The notes under the pieces are model-generated. The model ran no database searches. It was not told the origin of the DNA and saw only the letters and a list, made by a program, of their open reading frames with translations. From contig JAPWGK010000015.1 in NCBI GenBank assembly GCA_029641185.1, forward strand, positions 248,001 through 312,000: DNA of 64,000 bases, given 5' to 3'. The translations under genes were made by a program, and so were the position numbers. The DNA comes from Pseudofabraea citricarpa (Eukaryota > Ascomycota > Leotiomycetes > Helotiales > Dermateaceae). This document shows positions 47,770-58,604 of this stretch, in pieces (position 1 is the stretch's first letter; each line of letters starts with the position of its first letter).

Positions 47770-49506
47770 ATGGTGCTGCTGAGCCAGGATGGGAGGCAGC
47801 CCAAGCAGGGCGAGGTCTTCTCCATCGTCCTGTCGCTCATCTCTATGGCCATACTCGCTGTATGCCTCTGTACGTCCTGGTGCTACACTCGACCTTTTGA
47901 TTGGGACTGATTGAAAGTCAAACAGCGCGTCGCGTGCAGAATGTGAAGAAGTGGTCTGCGCTGCCAATTAACTGCTGGGGTGAGCCATAATTCATCACAC
48001 CATCACCATTTTCCAAACAAGAAAAAGCAATGAGACGACCAGGCAATGAATGACCTTGAACTTTTCTCCGCAGCTATACTTTTGATCTATGCGGATTCTA
48101 TCGCTTTTGTACTCGCGACGGCTATCATCTCGAATGGCTTCGGGGTTGACACTTCCAAGAGTATCTGTGAGAAGGTCATCCTGCTCTGCCTGACCTTCTA
48201 CATGACGACCAAGGTAAGTTTCACTTTTCTGATTTGTCACCGTTTACTGAGTTTTGCTAGATTGTGAGCACTATTCGTTATCTTGATTTCGTATTATGAG
48301 AGAGCTTGTTTTACTAATCGCGAGAGAAGCTCATATACTTCTTTCTCGTTGAGAGAGCGGTAAGCCATCCTCAACCCGTACATGATGTCCAAGAAAAACC
48401 ACCTAAGTAATTTGTTTGCATGAAGTATATCATTCGAAGAAGTCCGAAGCCCAGAATGAGAGATTCGCTTTATCTGTTTAACTCTTTCGGGATGCTGGGT
48501 ATGCATAATAATTCCTGTCTGCAACCAATCTGATTCTGGTTCTCAGTCCCGTACGCTGTGGTCATAGCTCTGAATTTTATCTTGTGAGTGCCACCTCAGT
48601 ATCTCGGAGCGGGTCATATCTGATTAAGTGTAGCCGCTTTGCAACTTACGAGGATGGCATGTGTAGGATCGGTATGAAACGAGTTGCCATGATCCCGTTA
48701 ATCGCATTCGATGTGCTAGTCAATGTATGCCATTTTCACCTGTCCAACGAGAAGTGGCTGAGACCAACTAAGACCAGGTCTATCTAACGACTCTCTTCCT
48801 CGTTCCTCTCCGTGGTATGTTTAGCAATTACTGATTGGTGATGTACTGTACCTATACTTATTCCATACCTAGGATTACTCTCCTACAGAACGGACCCGCA
48901 TTCTCAAACCCGTACATTAGCGCTACGGACCTTCATAGGAAGCTGCTGCACTCTCACTTCCAGCGTAGCGTTTGTTCTCCTCCGTTTTGGCCTCAACGGC
49001 CTATAATTTCTGACGAAAATTTATTAGAAACCTCACTGTCGTCATGGCTCTCGATGGCGAACCAGGTTGGATCTGTCTCATGTGCTGCAACATCGACAGT
49101 AAGCAATCCCCTCTGGTCTTTCCATCCTCTCACACTCACACTAAACCAACGCAAACTAATCTGAAACTTTTTGGAACGAAAAAAAGTCCTGTTCAGCGTT
49201 CTGGTCCTCCATTGGTGCACAAGTAAAGATAACGCCTCGACGTTATGTCCAACCACGTTGCCATCTCCCTCACCTTCTGTTATGCTCCTCGGATCTAGAC
49301 AGCTGATCCCGAGGAATGCGAGAGGTGAGAATAGTGCCCTCTACCGTCCCTCACAGACGGGCTCCGAGCGAGAGAGCTTTCTCTTCCGGGATTGTGAGAA
49401 GGACGGTGCTGAGGTTGGTGTGAATGTTGGAGCTGGCGTCGATGTTGACGCGCTGCTGCAGGTCCCTGAGAAGATCAAAGAGAAGGATATTTTGTGCTGT
49501 TCGTGA
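47770..49506 (+). CDS. seven-TM-like membrane protein encoded by 11 small exons
   Basis: Multipass membrane protein of 349 aa from an uncharacterised fungal family. Exons: 47770-47869, 47926-47979, 48074-48213, 48330-48359, 48426-48498, 48547-48583, 48634-48724, 48778-48814, 48873-48969, 49028-49098 and 49187-49506. All ten junctions keep one frame, and all have GT-AG ends. Helices are visible as VFSIVLSLISMAILAVCL, CWAILLIYADSIAFVLATA, EKVILLCLTFYMTTKLIYFF, LVPYAVVIALNFI, RVAMIPLIAFDVLVNVYLTT, ALRTFIGSCCTLTSSVA and ILFSVLVLHW. The motif MALDGEPGWICLMCCNIDI near the C-end is strongly conserved in relatives I recall. The hydrophilic Ser-rich tail ends in CCS, possibly lipidated. The layout is receptor-like, but no ligand or GPCR family can be claimed. 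The start Met is the least certain point. Confidence 0.82.
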
Positions 49507-49796
49507 CGCGCGTGTCTGCTTGCTACTTTGCACGAGCGAGCGGCTGTTTTGTTCTTTTTGTTCTTTTGTTTCTTGGCGAGGGGCTTTTGGGGGGTTGGTT
49601 GATATATAAGGTACCTAATTAAGTACTTGAGTGCTGTGCCTGTATTGAAAGAAGATTTTCACGAAGATACCAATCACAATGCATGGTGCAACTATTAGAT
49701 ATAAGCAAGTACTCGCTGTCATTACCCAGTGCTCTTTTTGGTAAATGCATACAGTACAGGCTATAATCGAAAATTCCAGTTCGCGAAGCAATGATG
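49507..49796. other. convergent 3' intergenic region
   Basis: 290 bp between the membrane-protein gene and nse2. Nothing seen. Confidence 0.5.
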
Positions 49797-51474
49797 CTAA
49801 AGCTCATCGATTTCATCTTCATCCGGCTCGGAAGATTCCAAAGCCTCGATGTCATCATCATCCGGCTCAGACGAACTATTCTCATTTGCACCTCTACTTT
49901 GTCTCGAAGGAGCCATGCTTGGTCCTCGACTGTTAAGCCTCTCTCGCTTAACCCTCAATAACGTCTGTCTCTTCGCTTCTTCCTTGATTGCTGCAGCATC
50001 ACCCACCTCATCTTCCCCATCGTCATCGATATGCTCAGCGTTCTGCTGTGTTCCACGCGGTTGATAGTTCTCGCCTTCGTCGTCTTCATTATCGTCCTCG
50101 CCGAATCCGGATGCTTCGGCTTTCGCTGCACGCTGGACTTGGCGTTTGAGGAGGGGATCTTCGAAGAAGTCGCTCAGACTCAACCTCTGATTAGGATATT
50201 AGCATGTTGACTTTCGCTTTTTCTTTCCTTTATATATATATATATATATATATGTAGGGTGTAGAGAGGGAAATACATACGGCTTCACACCCGGCCTGTG
50301 GACACTGTACCGTCTTTGGTCCATGTGCTGGAGCTCGTTGTCGCGGATTAGGATTAAAGACTACGGCTTCCTTGCGCACGTAATCTATAATAGGCGCTTT
50401 CTCAAACGAGTGCGGACATTTCTTGTTGCTGTACGGGTGCACCATAAGCCTTAGTGTCAAGGGACACTTTAGACTCGTTGTCACGCCTGCGATGACCATG
50501 TCTTCGTCTTCCGAGTCGTCTTCGTTCTGTGTGTTATCGGTCCTGTTGGCAAGTCGACGCCGTTGAGCTGCTCCTGGGTTGGATGGCACGCTGTCGTCGG
50601 CTTCACCTGGGAACCAGGTTCCAGCTTTGGGCACTGGTGGTGCATCTGGACCGGGATGTTGTGCATCGTGGAGGGCTGCCTTGAATCCGATATAGTCGTT
50701 ATTGGTCGCGTATCTAGCAGACAGTTAAGTCAGGACCACAGGAAAAGCTAATACAACATACCTTTGACGCATGCTCTTTTCGGCATATGCTGTCTTGTGT
50801 TCCTCCTTTAGTTGATTGAAAATCTCGACTGCACTAAGAATTTCTGGATCCTCAGCTGGTGCTTCTTCTTCTTCTGCCTCGTCTTCGCCCTCCGCATCTG
50901 AGTCGTTAGCTCTAGCTCTCCTCCTCCTTCGTGCTTCCGCAGAAGCTTGGGCATTATAAGCCGGGATCTGTTGATTCACTTGCTGCATCAAGTCATCCTG
51001 CGCTGCCAACTCATCACTATAGTCAATGAGGTCTCTCAAAGCCTTCTCCGCTTTTGAAGTCAGCGCATCAACTTTCTTCTCCATATCCTCGGCATAGTCT
51101 TGTTCTTCCATCTCAGCATCTGTTTTTTGTTCGTTCTCTCGCCCGGGCTGCCGTCTTCTCTCGGCATATTGCTTGAGTCTTTTCTGGCGCTCGTGTAGTC
51201 GATCGGTAGGCTCTACTGCGCTTGCAATTACACTCTGCTTCGCGGCTTGTAAATGTTTTTTGTATTTCGCAGTGGATCGATTCGAATACAGTTCCTCGAG
51301 ATCGCGCTTTGCTTTGGCATTGAGTGGACAACTGGGTGCTTCGTAGGCTGGTAGAGGGGTTGCATCGCGCCGTGATGCTGAGGCTTCGGAGTCCCGGGGT
51401 CGGCGTTGGGCCGGAGAAGATACATTGGAATCATCTCGTCTTGCGCGCGATAGGAGAGTTCGACGTGAGGACAT
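49797..51474 (-). CDS. nse2: SUMO E3 ligase Nse2/Mms21 of the Smc5/6 complex
   Basis: SP-RING SUMO ligase subunit of the Smc5/6 genome-maintenance complex, nuclear. Exons in transcript order are 50762-51474, 50281-50713 and 49797-50186, giving 511 aa. The N-terminal half is helical and charged, suited to the Smc5-binding coiled coil, with KVDALTSKAEKALRDLIDY and IFNQLKEEHKTAYAEKS running into MRQRYATNNDYIGFK across intron 1. The SP-RING lies at about residues 305-395: LKCPLTLRLMVHPYSNKKC, PHSFEKAPI, then VQCPQAGCEA joined to RLSLSDFFEDPLLKRQ by intron 2. The C-terminus is a long acidic tail, longer than in yeast Mms21 (267 aa) but usual in filamentous fungi. Intron 2 holds a TA microsatellite. 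The start at 51474 precedes MSSRRTLLSRARR; an upstream in-frame Met is unlikely. Confidence 0.9.
50231..50253. repeat. (TA)n microsatellite inside nse2 intron 2
   Basis: About eleven TA units between the donor (50280) and the acceptor (50187) of the minus-strand intron. Confidence 0.9.
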
Positions 51475-52526
51475 GATTATGGACTGGCTTTGATTAATAA
51501 ATGGTATGCCGGGCTGTGAGTGTAAATTCGCGTGTGCAGTGGGAAGACGCGTAGTACGGTGGTCACGCCACGCCAAGTATGCAATACTGTCCAAGATCAA
51601 TATAGTTCTGTGTTCGTGACAACAACATCTTTATTTTCGTCATTTCGTACTTTCATGTCTTCGAGACTCTTGACGTCGCATTTGTATACGGCTTCATTGC
51701 ACGAGTTATCTTTGAAGATGTCTAAAGTTGAAATTACTAACGCTGTATGAAGAAACTTATGTAAAGCTCACTCTGCCAGATCTTCTGGCTTCTCCAAGGA
51801 CAATCTCGAAACTGGCACCACTCAGTCTCTACTTATCATGACACGCCGCCAAAATAACTCTTGCATCAACTATGGCTCATTTTTATCCACCCCGAAGAAA
51901 AATGTTCTGGCAAATAGTTGCTCTTTCTGGGTCAATGCTTTCTCTGCTCATCCTCACTTCACCTGCGCGGTCACCCCTCGATCCGCTATCGGATCTCAAC
52001 ATGATTTAAGATGTTCACCAAGTACCCCTGGTTAAATTCGCCATGCTCACGCTGGGACATTAGAGCTCTTGCAAGAATGGCTACTAGCTGAGTTCAAGTT
52101 TATGGCTCAGCGTGACACAGTTGCAGAAGGATCAAAGTCATTACGGTCGACTGTAATAGGCTGGCGAGTCTGAACTTGAGCCATGAACAGTTAGTTGTAG
52201 ATGCATGATTCCAAATCATCCGAACTCGAAAGGGCATCGGGGATCTCAGAGTCTTCCATGACAACCACCAGGAACGGAGTCGGGATCTTTTCTGCAATTC
52301 GCAAGCCCAGAGAAGCTTTTATGGTAGGACAGCTGGCTCGAAATTTGCCATGGTCTCTTTGACAGCTCTTAGGTGCTCGTCGAGATACGTTTATCGTTGA
52401 AAGAGGACCTCAAGGCATTAGACGAGGAAGTCCTGCATACGGCGATTCTGATAACCAAAATTTGATATCTTTCCTTTAAAAGCACTGTCGAGTGCCCAAT
52501 TCGAACTTTATTGGAACGAATATCAA
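51475..52526. other. intergenic region between nse2 and the Zn2Cys6 regulator
   Basis: About 1 kb with no supported gene. It contains the nse2 promoter and the 3' flank of the regulator gene. Confidence 0.5.
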
Positions 52527-54090
52527 TCAAACAAATGATATTTGTGTCCCGTATCTCTGTATCAAACTTTCAAGGGGTTGAGGACGGCAAGAACCCCTAA
52601 AGGCTATTCTGGCATCTTCATCCGCCCACAGACGGTGAAGAAACTCCCTGGTTGTATTGATGTTGCAGAAGCCAAGAGATATCCACATCCTCTCTAATCG
52701 GTGATCGATTATCTGTCGATATACCAGATTTTCTGTGACACTCCCAACAAGCGCAAGTGGCCAACATAGCGTTGCTAAAATTGGGGCATCTTCCGGGACT
52801 ATCTCAAGCAGAGACATAACAATATCAATGCACTGGCTGACCATGTGGTTGCTACTTGCATATTGTTGGAACGTTGATGTTTCGAGGTAGATGAGGAGTC
52901 CCTGTTGATATATTCTCCCACATGTGATGAGACTGGGATCCGAAGCTGGATCTGGGTCCCATGTTAGGATCTCTATCTGGAGTTCTTGATATATCTGGAA
53001 CGTTGTCCAGTAGTGTGTGTCTTCGATTTGGAAAGGTGAAGGTCTATCCCAACAAGTTCGGATTAATCTTGAAATTCTAGGAACCAAGTCGAAGAGTTCA
53101 TGAGCGCAACCTAGAAGAACACCAGGACCCTTCGAACTTGTTAGTGGGCCAATGTTAAGTGATAAGTTGGAGTCTTCTGTGTCTATATCGTTCATAGAGA
53201 CCGTTAGATTCGTTATGCGAGCTATGTAAGCATAGAACTCCTTGACAAACCCCATCGTTGTTGTCTCCTGATTATATAGAGCCGAAGACAACACAGACAG
53301 CAGCAGTGGCCCCGCGGCCTTGAGGTGGTGATTCAGGTGGCCTTCGGTTTCTCCACGCATGGACTTCCCTATTGTCAGCCTTGGAGCTATGTAAAATCAA
53401 GCCGAGAAAGGTTCAAAGCAAATTCAAGCTTAAACTCACTTCGACAAAACAAAGTATCAAAGTTGTAATAAGCAAAGGGAAGGCTTCGTCAGCTATCCCC
53501 GAGACATGTCTTGTGAGAGCATACTTCAGTGCTCGCAAGGTCTGAGCGAGATGGCTCCAAGCAATTTCTTCAACCTCAGGATTGTTATTCTTGTTGCAAA
53601 AATGAACGCCGCTTAGCGCAAGTAGGGCCTGAAGCACAGTATCTGGGTACTGAACGGCGAGCTTCGGAAGCTCTGTTGCAAAAGTATTTGCATGGCCACG
53701 TAGAGCGGTAACATTGTTTGCTGTTTGAAATATCCAGTGCTGGTAGAGCATTTGAGAGATAGGATGCTTTATGGCTGTTGAACCAAGTGAGGGAAAAGAG
53801 GTCAGACTTCCAATCGAGTCAAAGGGCAATGCCAAGCGACGTGCATTGGATTCCAAGAGAGGTCTGCAATTCCGCTCTTTTTTGTCTTGGACAGGAGCCA
53901 GATGCGTCGTCGTTAAGTGTCTCAATTGCTCCTGCGAAACTTGAGACCAGCAACATAATAGAACATTTCTCTCGCAGCCCAGACAGGTAGGGCGCCTCTC
54001 ATCACATTTTTTCTTGCGTGTTTTGCATGGCAAGCATCCTCCAGATCGTTGTCGTCCTTTAGTGTCAGTTTTTGGGTTGGAGTTGGGCAT
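52527..54090 (-). CDS. Zn2Cys6 transcription factor
   Basis: Fungal binuclear-cluster regulator of 495 aa. Exons are 53440-54090 and 52527-53363. The cluster is N-terminal with Cys at 19, 22, 29, 36, 39 and 46 (C-x2-C-x6-C-x6-C-x2-C-x6-C) in GCLPCKTRKKKCDERR and PTCLGCERNVLLC. The remainder matches the layout of the fungal-specific regulatory domain of the second type (Fungal_trans_2): SQMLYQHWIFQTANN, LQALLALSGVHF, LRALKYALTRHVSG, then LCFVE joined to SMRGETEGHLNHHLKAAGPLL across the intron. RIYQQGLLIYLETS and CWPLALVGSV follow near the C-end. The intron acceptor (GGGAAG) was chosen because it alone keeps the frame from the GTGAGT donor. Its divergent orientation from the dioxygenase gene, 538 bp apart, suggests a local target. 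Confidence 0.88.
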
Positions 54091-54628
54091 TGTAGGTGTT
54101 CAGTGCTCAATGAGAGATAATGATCGACGATCACGAACAGTTTTATCCCGCTATTGGCTTTGAGTTGAAAGTGGGGGTCGAAATCCTTCTCTTGTTGGTC
54201 TGCCCTTGCTGCACAAATGCAATTACATAGAATTGTAACTGTAGCTGTTTGTATGGGAGAAGAAGAGAAGAGAAGAGGGTCCATGATGCCGATGTTCAAG
54301 ATGTTTGGCAAAGATGAGGAAGCTTACGATAAGCGCGGGGAAGCTAAATTCCAAAAGAGCGGGGCCTTATCGTTATGCATAAGGGTTGCTGTCGATTGAT
54401 CTATTGACCACTCACTGCTATTCAACACTTACAAAAGTAAGCATCCGCATTATTCCAGTCCGGGAATACCGAAGTTACTAATTATCACAAGCAGGCCGCG
54501 GTTCCACTCTCTGGCGGGTTGATCACTCGGTTGCCCCCACCGTCAGTGCATCCATGACCACCTTGGATTTCAGATATATAAGAGCTATGGTTGGCTCCGT
54601 TGCTGCTTCTCTCTGCATATTCAGTTGA
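54091..54628. promoter_or_regulatory. divergent promoter between regulator and dioxygenase genes
   Basis: 538 bp between divergent starts. It includes a CGG-containing stretch near 54495-54540 (CGCGG, GGCGGG, CGGTTG) of the kind Zn2Cys6 proteins can bind, and a TATATAAG-like box at about 54575 before the dioxygenase gene. Confidence 0.4.
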
Positions 54629-55685
54629 ATGTCAGATATTAGCATCATGGCTCCTAGCAGACTCGATCCCCCCTTACCCGACAAGCCAGCCAATGGCTTC
54701 CCCGACGAACTCTATGCCGACTCGAAAGCAGCCGTTGTTGACTCCTTTGATGCCAGAACTCTTGTCTCACACGCTGAAGTTACTGCTTCCCTCATCAAGA
54801 ACGGCGGCTGTGTTATCCGCAACATTGTCAATGCTACAGATCTTGCAGCTATCGAAGCCGATGTTCGGCCACATATCTTGAAAGATCAGCCATGGCAAGG
54901 CGAATTCTTTCCACCCGAAACCCGAAGAGTTATGGGCTTAGTCGAGAAGTCCAAGACGTTCACCGAGGTTATCCCTGGGAACAAATTATTTCGTGATGTC
55001 TGCGATGACCTCCTCACTTCTTACCACGAGAGCTGGTTGGGTCAGAAGCTAGAAAAGTCTGTTTCGCGTCCACAACTGAATAACACGGTTGTCTTTTCTA
55101 TAGCACCTGGTGCGCGTCGACAAGAATTGCATCGGGATGATATGAACTCCCACAACGAACTTCAGCCTCTCTCATCTCACGAGGATTACAATGTTGGGAG
55201 AGATACTGCAATTGGCTTTTTCGTGGCTGGAAAAAAGACGACCAAAGCAAATGGCGCAACTCGATTCATCCCACGAAGCCATTTATGGGCTAAGACGCAG
55301 CCACCAAATGAGGACTTGACATTTTATGCTGAATTAGAACCCGGGGATGGGTTCATTATGCTAGCGAGTGCTTATCATGGAGGGAGTGAAAACACTACCA
55401 CCAACCAAGAAAGGTTGATCTACAGTTGCTTCATGACGAAAGGCATCTTGAGACAGGTAAGCATTCAGTCGTCTATGCTTTACACATTTCACTAATATCT
55501 CAAAGGAGGAAAACCAATACCTCGCGAATTCACTTGAGAGTATCAAGCAATATTCTCCCGAGATGCAGAAGTTGATTGGATACCAGGTTTCAAACCCTTT
55601 CTTGGGCTGGGTCAACTTGCAAGATCCACGAATATTGGTTATGACTGAGGCAGAATTAGCAAGTGGGACATCTGACTTGTACTGA
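54629..55685 (+). CDS. phytanoyl-CoA dioxygenase-family (PhyH) Fe(II)/2-oxoglutarate oxygenase
   Basis: Non-heme iron dioxygenase of 335 aa, like those used in fungal secondary metabolism and lipid side-chain hydroxylation. Exons are 54629-55456 and 55506-55685. Iron ligands fit His168-x-Asp170 (LHRDDMN) and His250 (AYHGGSEN), with the 2-oxoglutarate-binding Arg in NQERLIYSCF. Other family hallmarks are LIKNGGCVIRNIV, GFFVAGKKTTKANGATRFIPRSH and ELEPGDGFIML. The C-terminal segment YSPEMQKLIGYQVSNPFLGW is typical of the ascomycete branch used in biosynthetic clusters. A later Met at 54647 (MAPSR) is an alternative start. It lies next to a divergent Zn2Cys6 regulator and a convergent RTA1 gene. 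Confidence 0.9.
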
Positions 55686-55824
55686 AGCTAGGAGTTTGAT
55701 TCAAATTTGGATAATCAATGCTGTTGTTAAGAAACCGGGTAGCTACAAACATTGGAATATTATAGTATGACGTCTAGTTGATGCATTTTGATACAATTAT
55801 GGCCTTGGTGGTCCTCGATCTCTA

Positions 55825-56859
55825 TTAGACTATGTCGGATTCTAAAAGTTCTTGCTCGCGTTTCGCGTTTCTTCTTTCCTCTTTCAACATCTTCTTCTCC
55901 ATCTTCAAAGCTCTCTTTCTTTCCTTCTTCTCTTTCCTTGAAGGTCCTTTCGGGAACTCGCTACCTTCACCAACCAGTACACGACCAGGATGTATCGCAT
56001 TCATCAACCAACAAGCTAGCAACATAGGCGCAGCATCCAAGCAATAAAAGTAAGCCTCATGATATGGTATTGGGTTGTTGGACTGATCAATTCCCGAAGA
56101 GAATTCGACCAGGCGAAATATGATACGGATGGTGATCAAAGCTAGACTTATATAGATCATCATAAGCAGGCCGAACCAGTTCTTTTGTGCCATAGAGAGT
56201 ATTCCTTCTTCCCTGCGCTTAACAATCCAGAATCTGGTACACAGGACCAGAAAAAGAAGGATGCAGAGCTGCTGGAATCCTATACCGCCCATGTAGATAT
56301 GGATACCCGTCATGAGCGTACTCGGGCTGTTTCCAGGCGTGATCAAAACGCCGCCACCGAGCTGCACGAGGAACGAGGTGATGTCCAACCAGACAAACAT
56401 CTTGGTGATGCTCGTGGCCTTGACTTTCCAGAGCGCTTTCGCTTCGATGAAGAAATACACCATCCGGCCGAGGACCATGTATAGGAAAGCATTGATCCAG
56501 AGAGGGGCGAGCAATACGAGAATCTGCGAGCTGACGGCGTACGCCGAGAAGTCTTGATGTCTCGACCCGATGGCACGAAGCAGGAACGATGCAAATTCCC
56601 AAATCACACCCATGATTATCACCCAGCTTAGCTTCAGCTTCTTGTAGTACACCGCCTGTCCGATGTGAAGTAGAGCAGAAACTCCAAATGCAATAGTGAA
56701 GAATATAGCTGCGCCGTATGAGGGGTCGAAATTCCAGTTTGCGTTGCAGGCTTCTGAGGGTATGTAGCCATTCTTTCCCGGTGCTACAGTAACGCACGAG
56801 GGCTCAGCTGTACTGGTAGATGTCGGTGAAGTAGATGCAGTAGCGGTAGTTGATGCCAT
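55825..56859 (-). CDS. RTA1-like seven-TM protein
   Basis: Intronless 344-aa protein of the RTA1/lipid-translocating-exporter family, whose yeast members (Rta1, Rsb1) are linked to resistance to 7-aminocholesterol or sphingoid bases. A Ser/Thr-rich N-terminus with CVTVAPGKNGYIPSEACNANWNFDPS precedes seven TM helices. Signature stretches are WEFASFLLRAIGS, LLAPLWINAFLYMVLGRMV, WLDITSFLVQLGGGVL, IYMGGIGFQQLCIL, IIFRLVEFSSGIDQSNNPI and EAYFYCLDAAPMLLACWLMNAIHPGR. The C-terminal tail is very basic (KEKKERKRALKMEKK). The gene ends convergently 139 bp from the dioxygenase stop, so it may belong to the same small cluster. Confidence 0.92.
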   Translation of the reverse strand: MASTTATASTSPTSTSTAEPSCVTVAPGKNGYIPSEACNANWNFDPSYGAAIFFTIAFGVSALLHIGQAVYYKKLKLSWVIIMGVIWEFASFLLRAIGSRHQDFSAYAVSSQILVLLAPLWINAFLYMVLGRMVYFFIEAKALWKVKATSITKMFVWLDITSFLVQLGGGVLITPGNSPSTLMTGIHIYMGGIGFQQLCILLFLVLCTRFWIVKRREEGILSMAQKNWFGLLMMIYISLALITIRIIFRLVEFSSGIDQSNNPIPYHEAYFYCLDAAPMLLACWLMNAIHPGRVLVGEGSEFPKGPSRKEKKERKRALKMEKKMLKEERRNAKREQELLESDIV

Positions 56860-58604
56860 TTTATTTTATTTCTTATGACGATATAGGGATGAGGAGTTGC
56901 TCAAGGTGAGAAAGCGTCTGCGATGAAGACAAATCTCCATGCTTAGTAAATCTTTGGCCATTATATACTTACTTAATTGAAGTTGGACGCGCAATCACCC
57001 TCGTTTCGCAGCCTGTATATTGACTTCAGAATGCACGCCAGCCATGGCAAACATGGTTGGTCGGGCAGTGCTTGGCTTAAGTATGGCGTCGTATCTCCGC
57101 ATTGTGAACTGCGGACCTGCCGTTTGGTCCTCAAGCTGACAGGATTAGCAACAGCAGGTGGTAATAAGACGGCCATTTTCTTGCCGAATAAGCCTAAGCA
57201 AGCTTCAGTAGCCAGACTTGTAAGGAAGTCTGAAAGTATTAGACCATGAATCAAGGTTGACAAGCAATTATCGTCAGATTTTAATTGATCCTGCGAGTTT
57301 GAGGAGGCTTGGTAACCGTGTGTTTACAGTCTTGGTGTTTTGATACGAGAGAGCTGCTGTGCTCAGCCTGCTATACTTACGACGACTTGAGTTGTGCCTC
57401 TTGCTTGCATAGGCGAGCAGCCCAATCGGCGTCGCTTATGTAATTGTCTTGCTCGCTAGATTTATAAGTTTCCCCCTCTCTCCGTTTCTCTGGAGAATGG
57501 ATGCCACGTGAGATCTGATTGATCTTACGTATTCGGCTGACATGAGCTGTCTGCTGGAGCTTTTGATCTCGGCAGCTTCTCTCGCTAGCCAGGAACATGT
57601 TCTGCACTTAGATCGCGCGGGGAGCAGCGTCTTAAAAACCTTCTTCACATGATCGCCGGCACCATAGTATTAATCAAATATTTCTTCCTATAGAGAAACT
57701 CGGACGATCTAGATGCGTAGGGCTACTTACTGTTTTGTAGTCAACTATAACTACAAAAATCGCGCATCTGCTGTTAGGCGGAATGAACTGTCAGCGAAGA
57801 TGTTTTATTGGTCCGAGCAAGATTTGGGACCGGACTAGACTAACCGAGGTAGCACCACTCGGATACTATTATGCCAGTGTTTGTCAACTATCGAATTAAC
57901 TCTTCGACGATTTATTCATTAGATAACGAGGCTCAATTAAGCTCATCATTGATCAAGCCAAGCTTTTGCCAAGCATATCAACTCATGTCAGAAGAGATGC
58001 CAAGCCGAAACATCGTTGACGCACCATCAGTTCAATCTGTGTTTCTTCCATGCAGCGATCGCTCGGACCAATCTGAGCTCCAGTGTAGGTTCCTAGCCGT
58101 CATATCCGCCAGCTTGTATACAAAAAAGGACAATGTGTTGCAAAGAAACTGTCTCCTCTTGCGATCAGACGAATCCATCTTTTTACTGACCGGAGTCAAT
58201 TCGTACATCTATCCAGATCTTCAGTAGCGTTGGTTATATTTAGGTCTTCAGAAAAAATGGCTCAAGAAGCCGGGAACCTTAGCCTCGGAAGACTAGTGCA
58301 AAGCCACGCACCAATCATCTAACCGCAAGATGAACAACGCTATGCTACATGGCCAATTTAATGCGTCTCGGAGGCATGCTGTATAGGAAAAGTATCTCAT
58401 TGTACCCCGTATCGAGGCGCAGATACGAACATGGTAGGCTCCTCTTTCCGGTATTTTTCTTGGTCGTTTTATTTTGTCTTTCACTCCCTGAGTTTGATTG
58501 CATTTAAATGATGCTAAGTAGTTCTTAACTGCTACTTCTTTGGCGACAGTCACTCTCTGGTCCGGATTTCTCTTGCTATTGCGAAAGTTTCTTCATTAGC
58601 CAAC
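56860..58604. other. 1.7-kb intergenic region
   Basis: No gene supported. A 118-codon plus-strand frame at 57871-58227 has no domain features. Confidence 0.45.
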
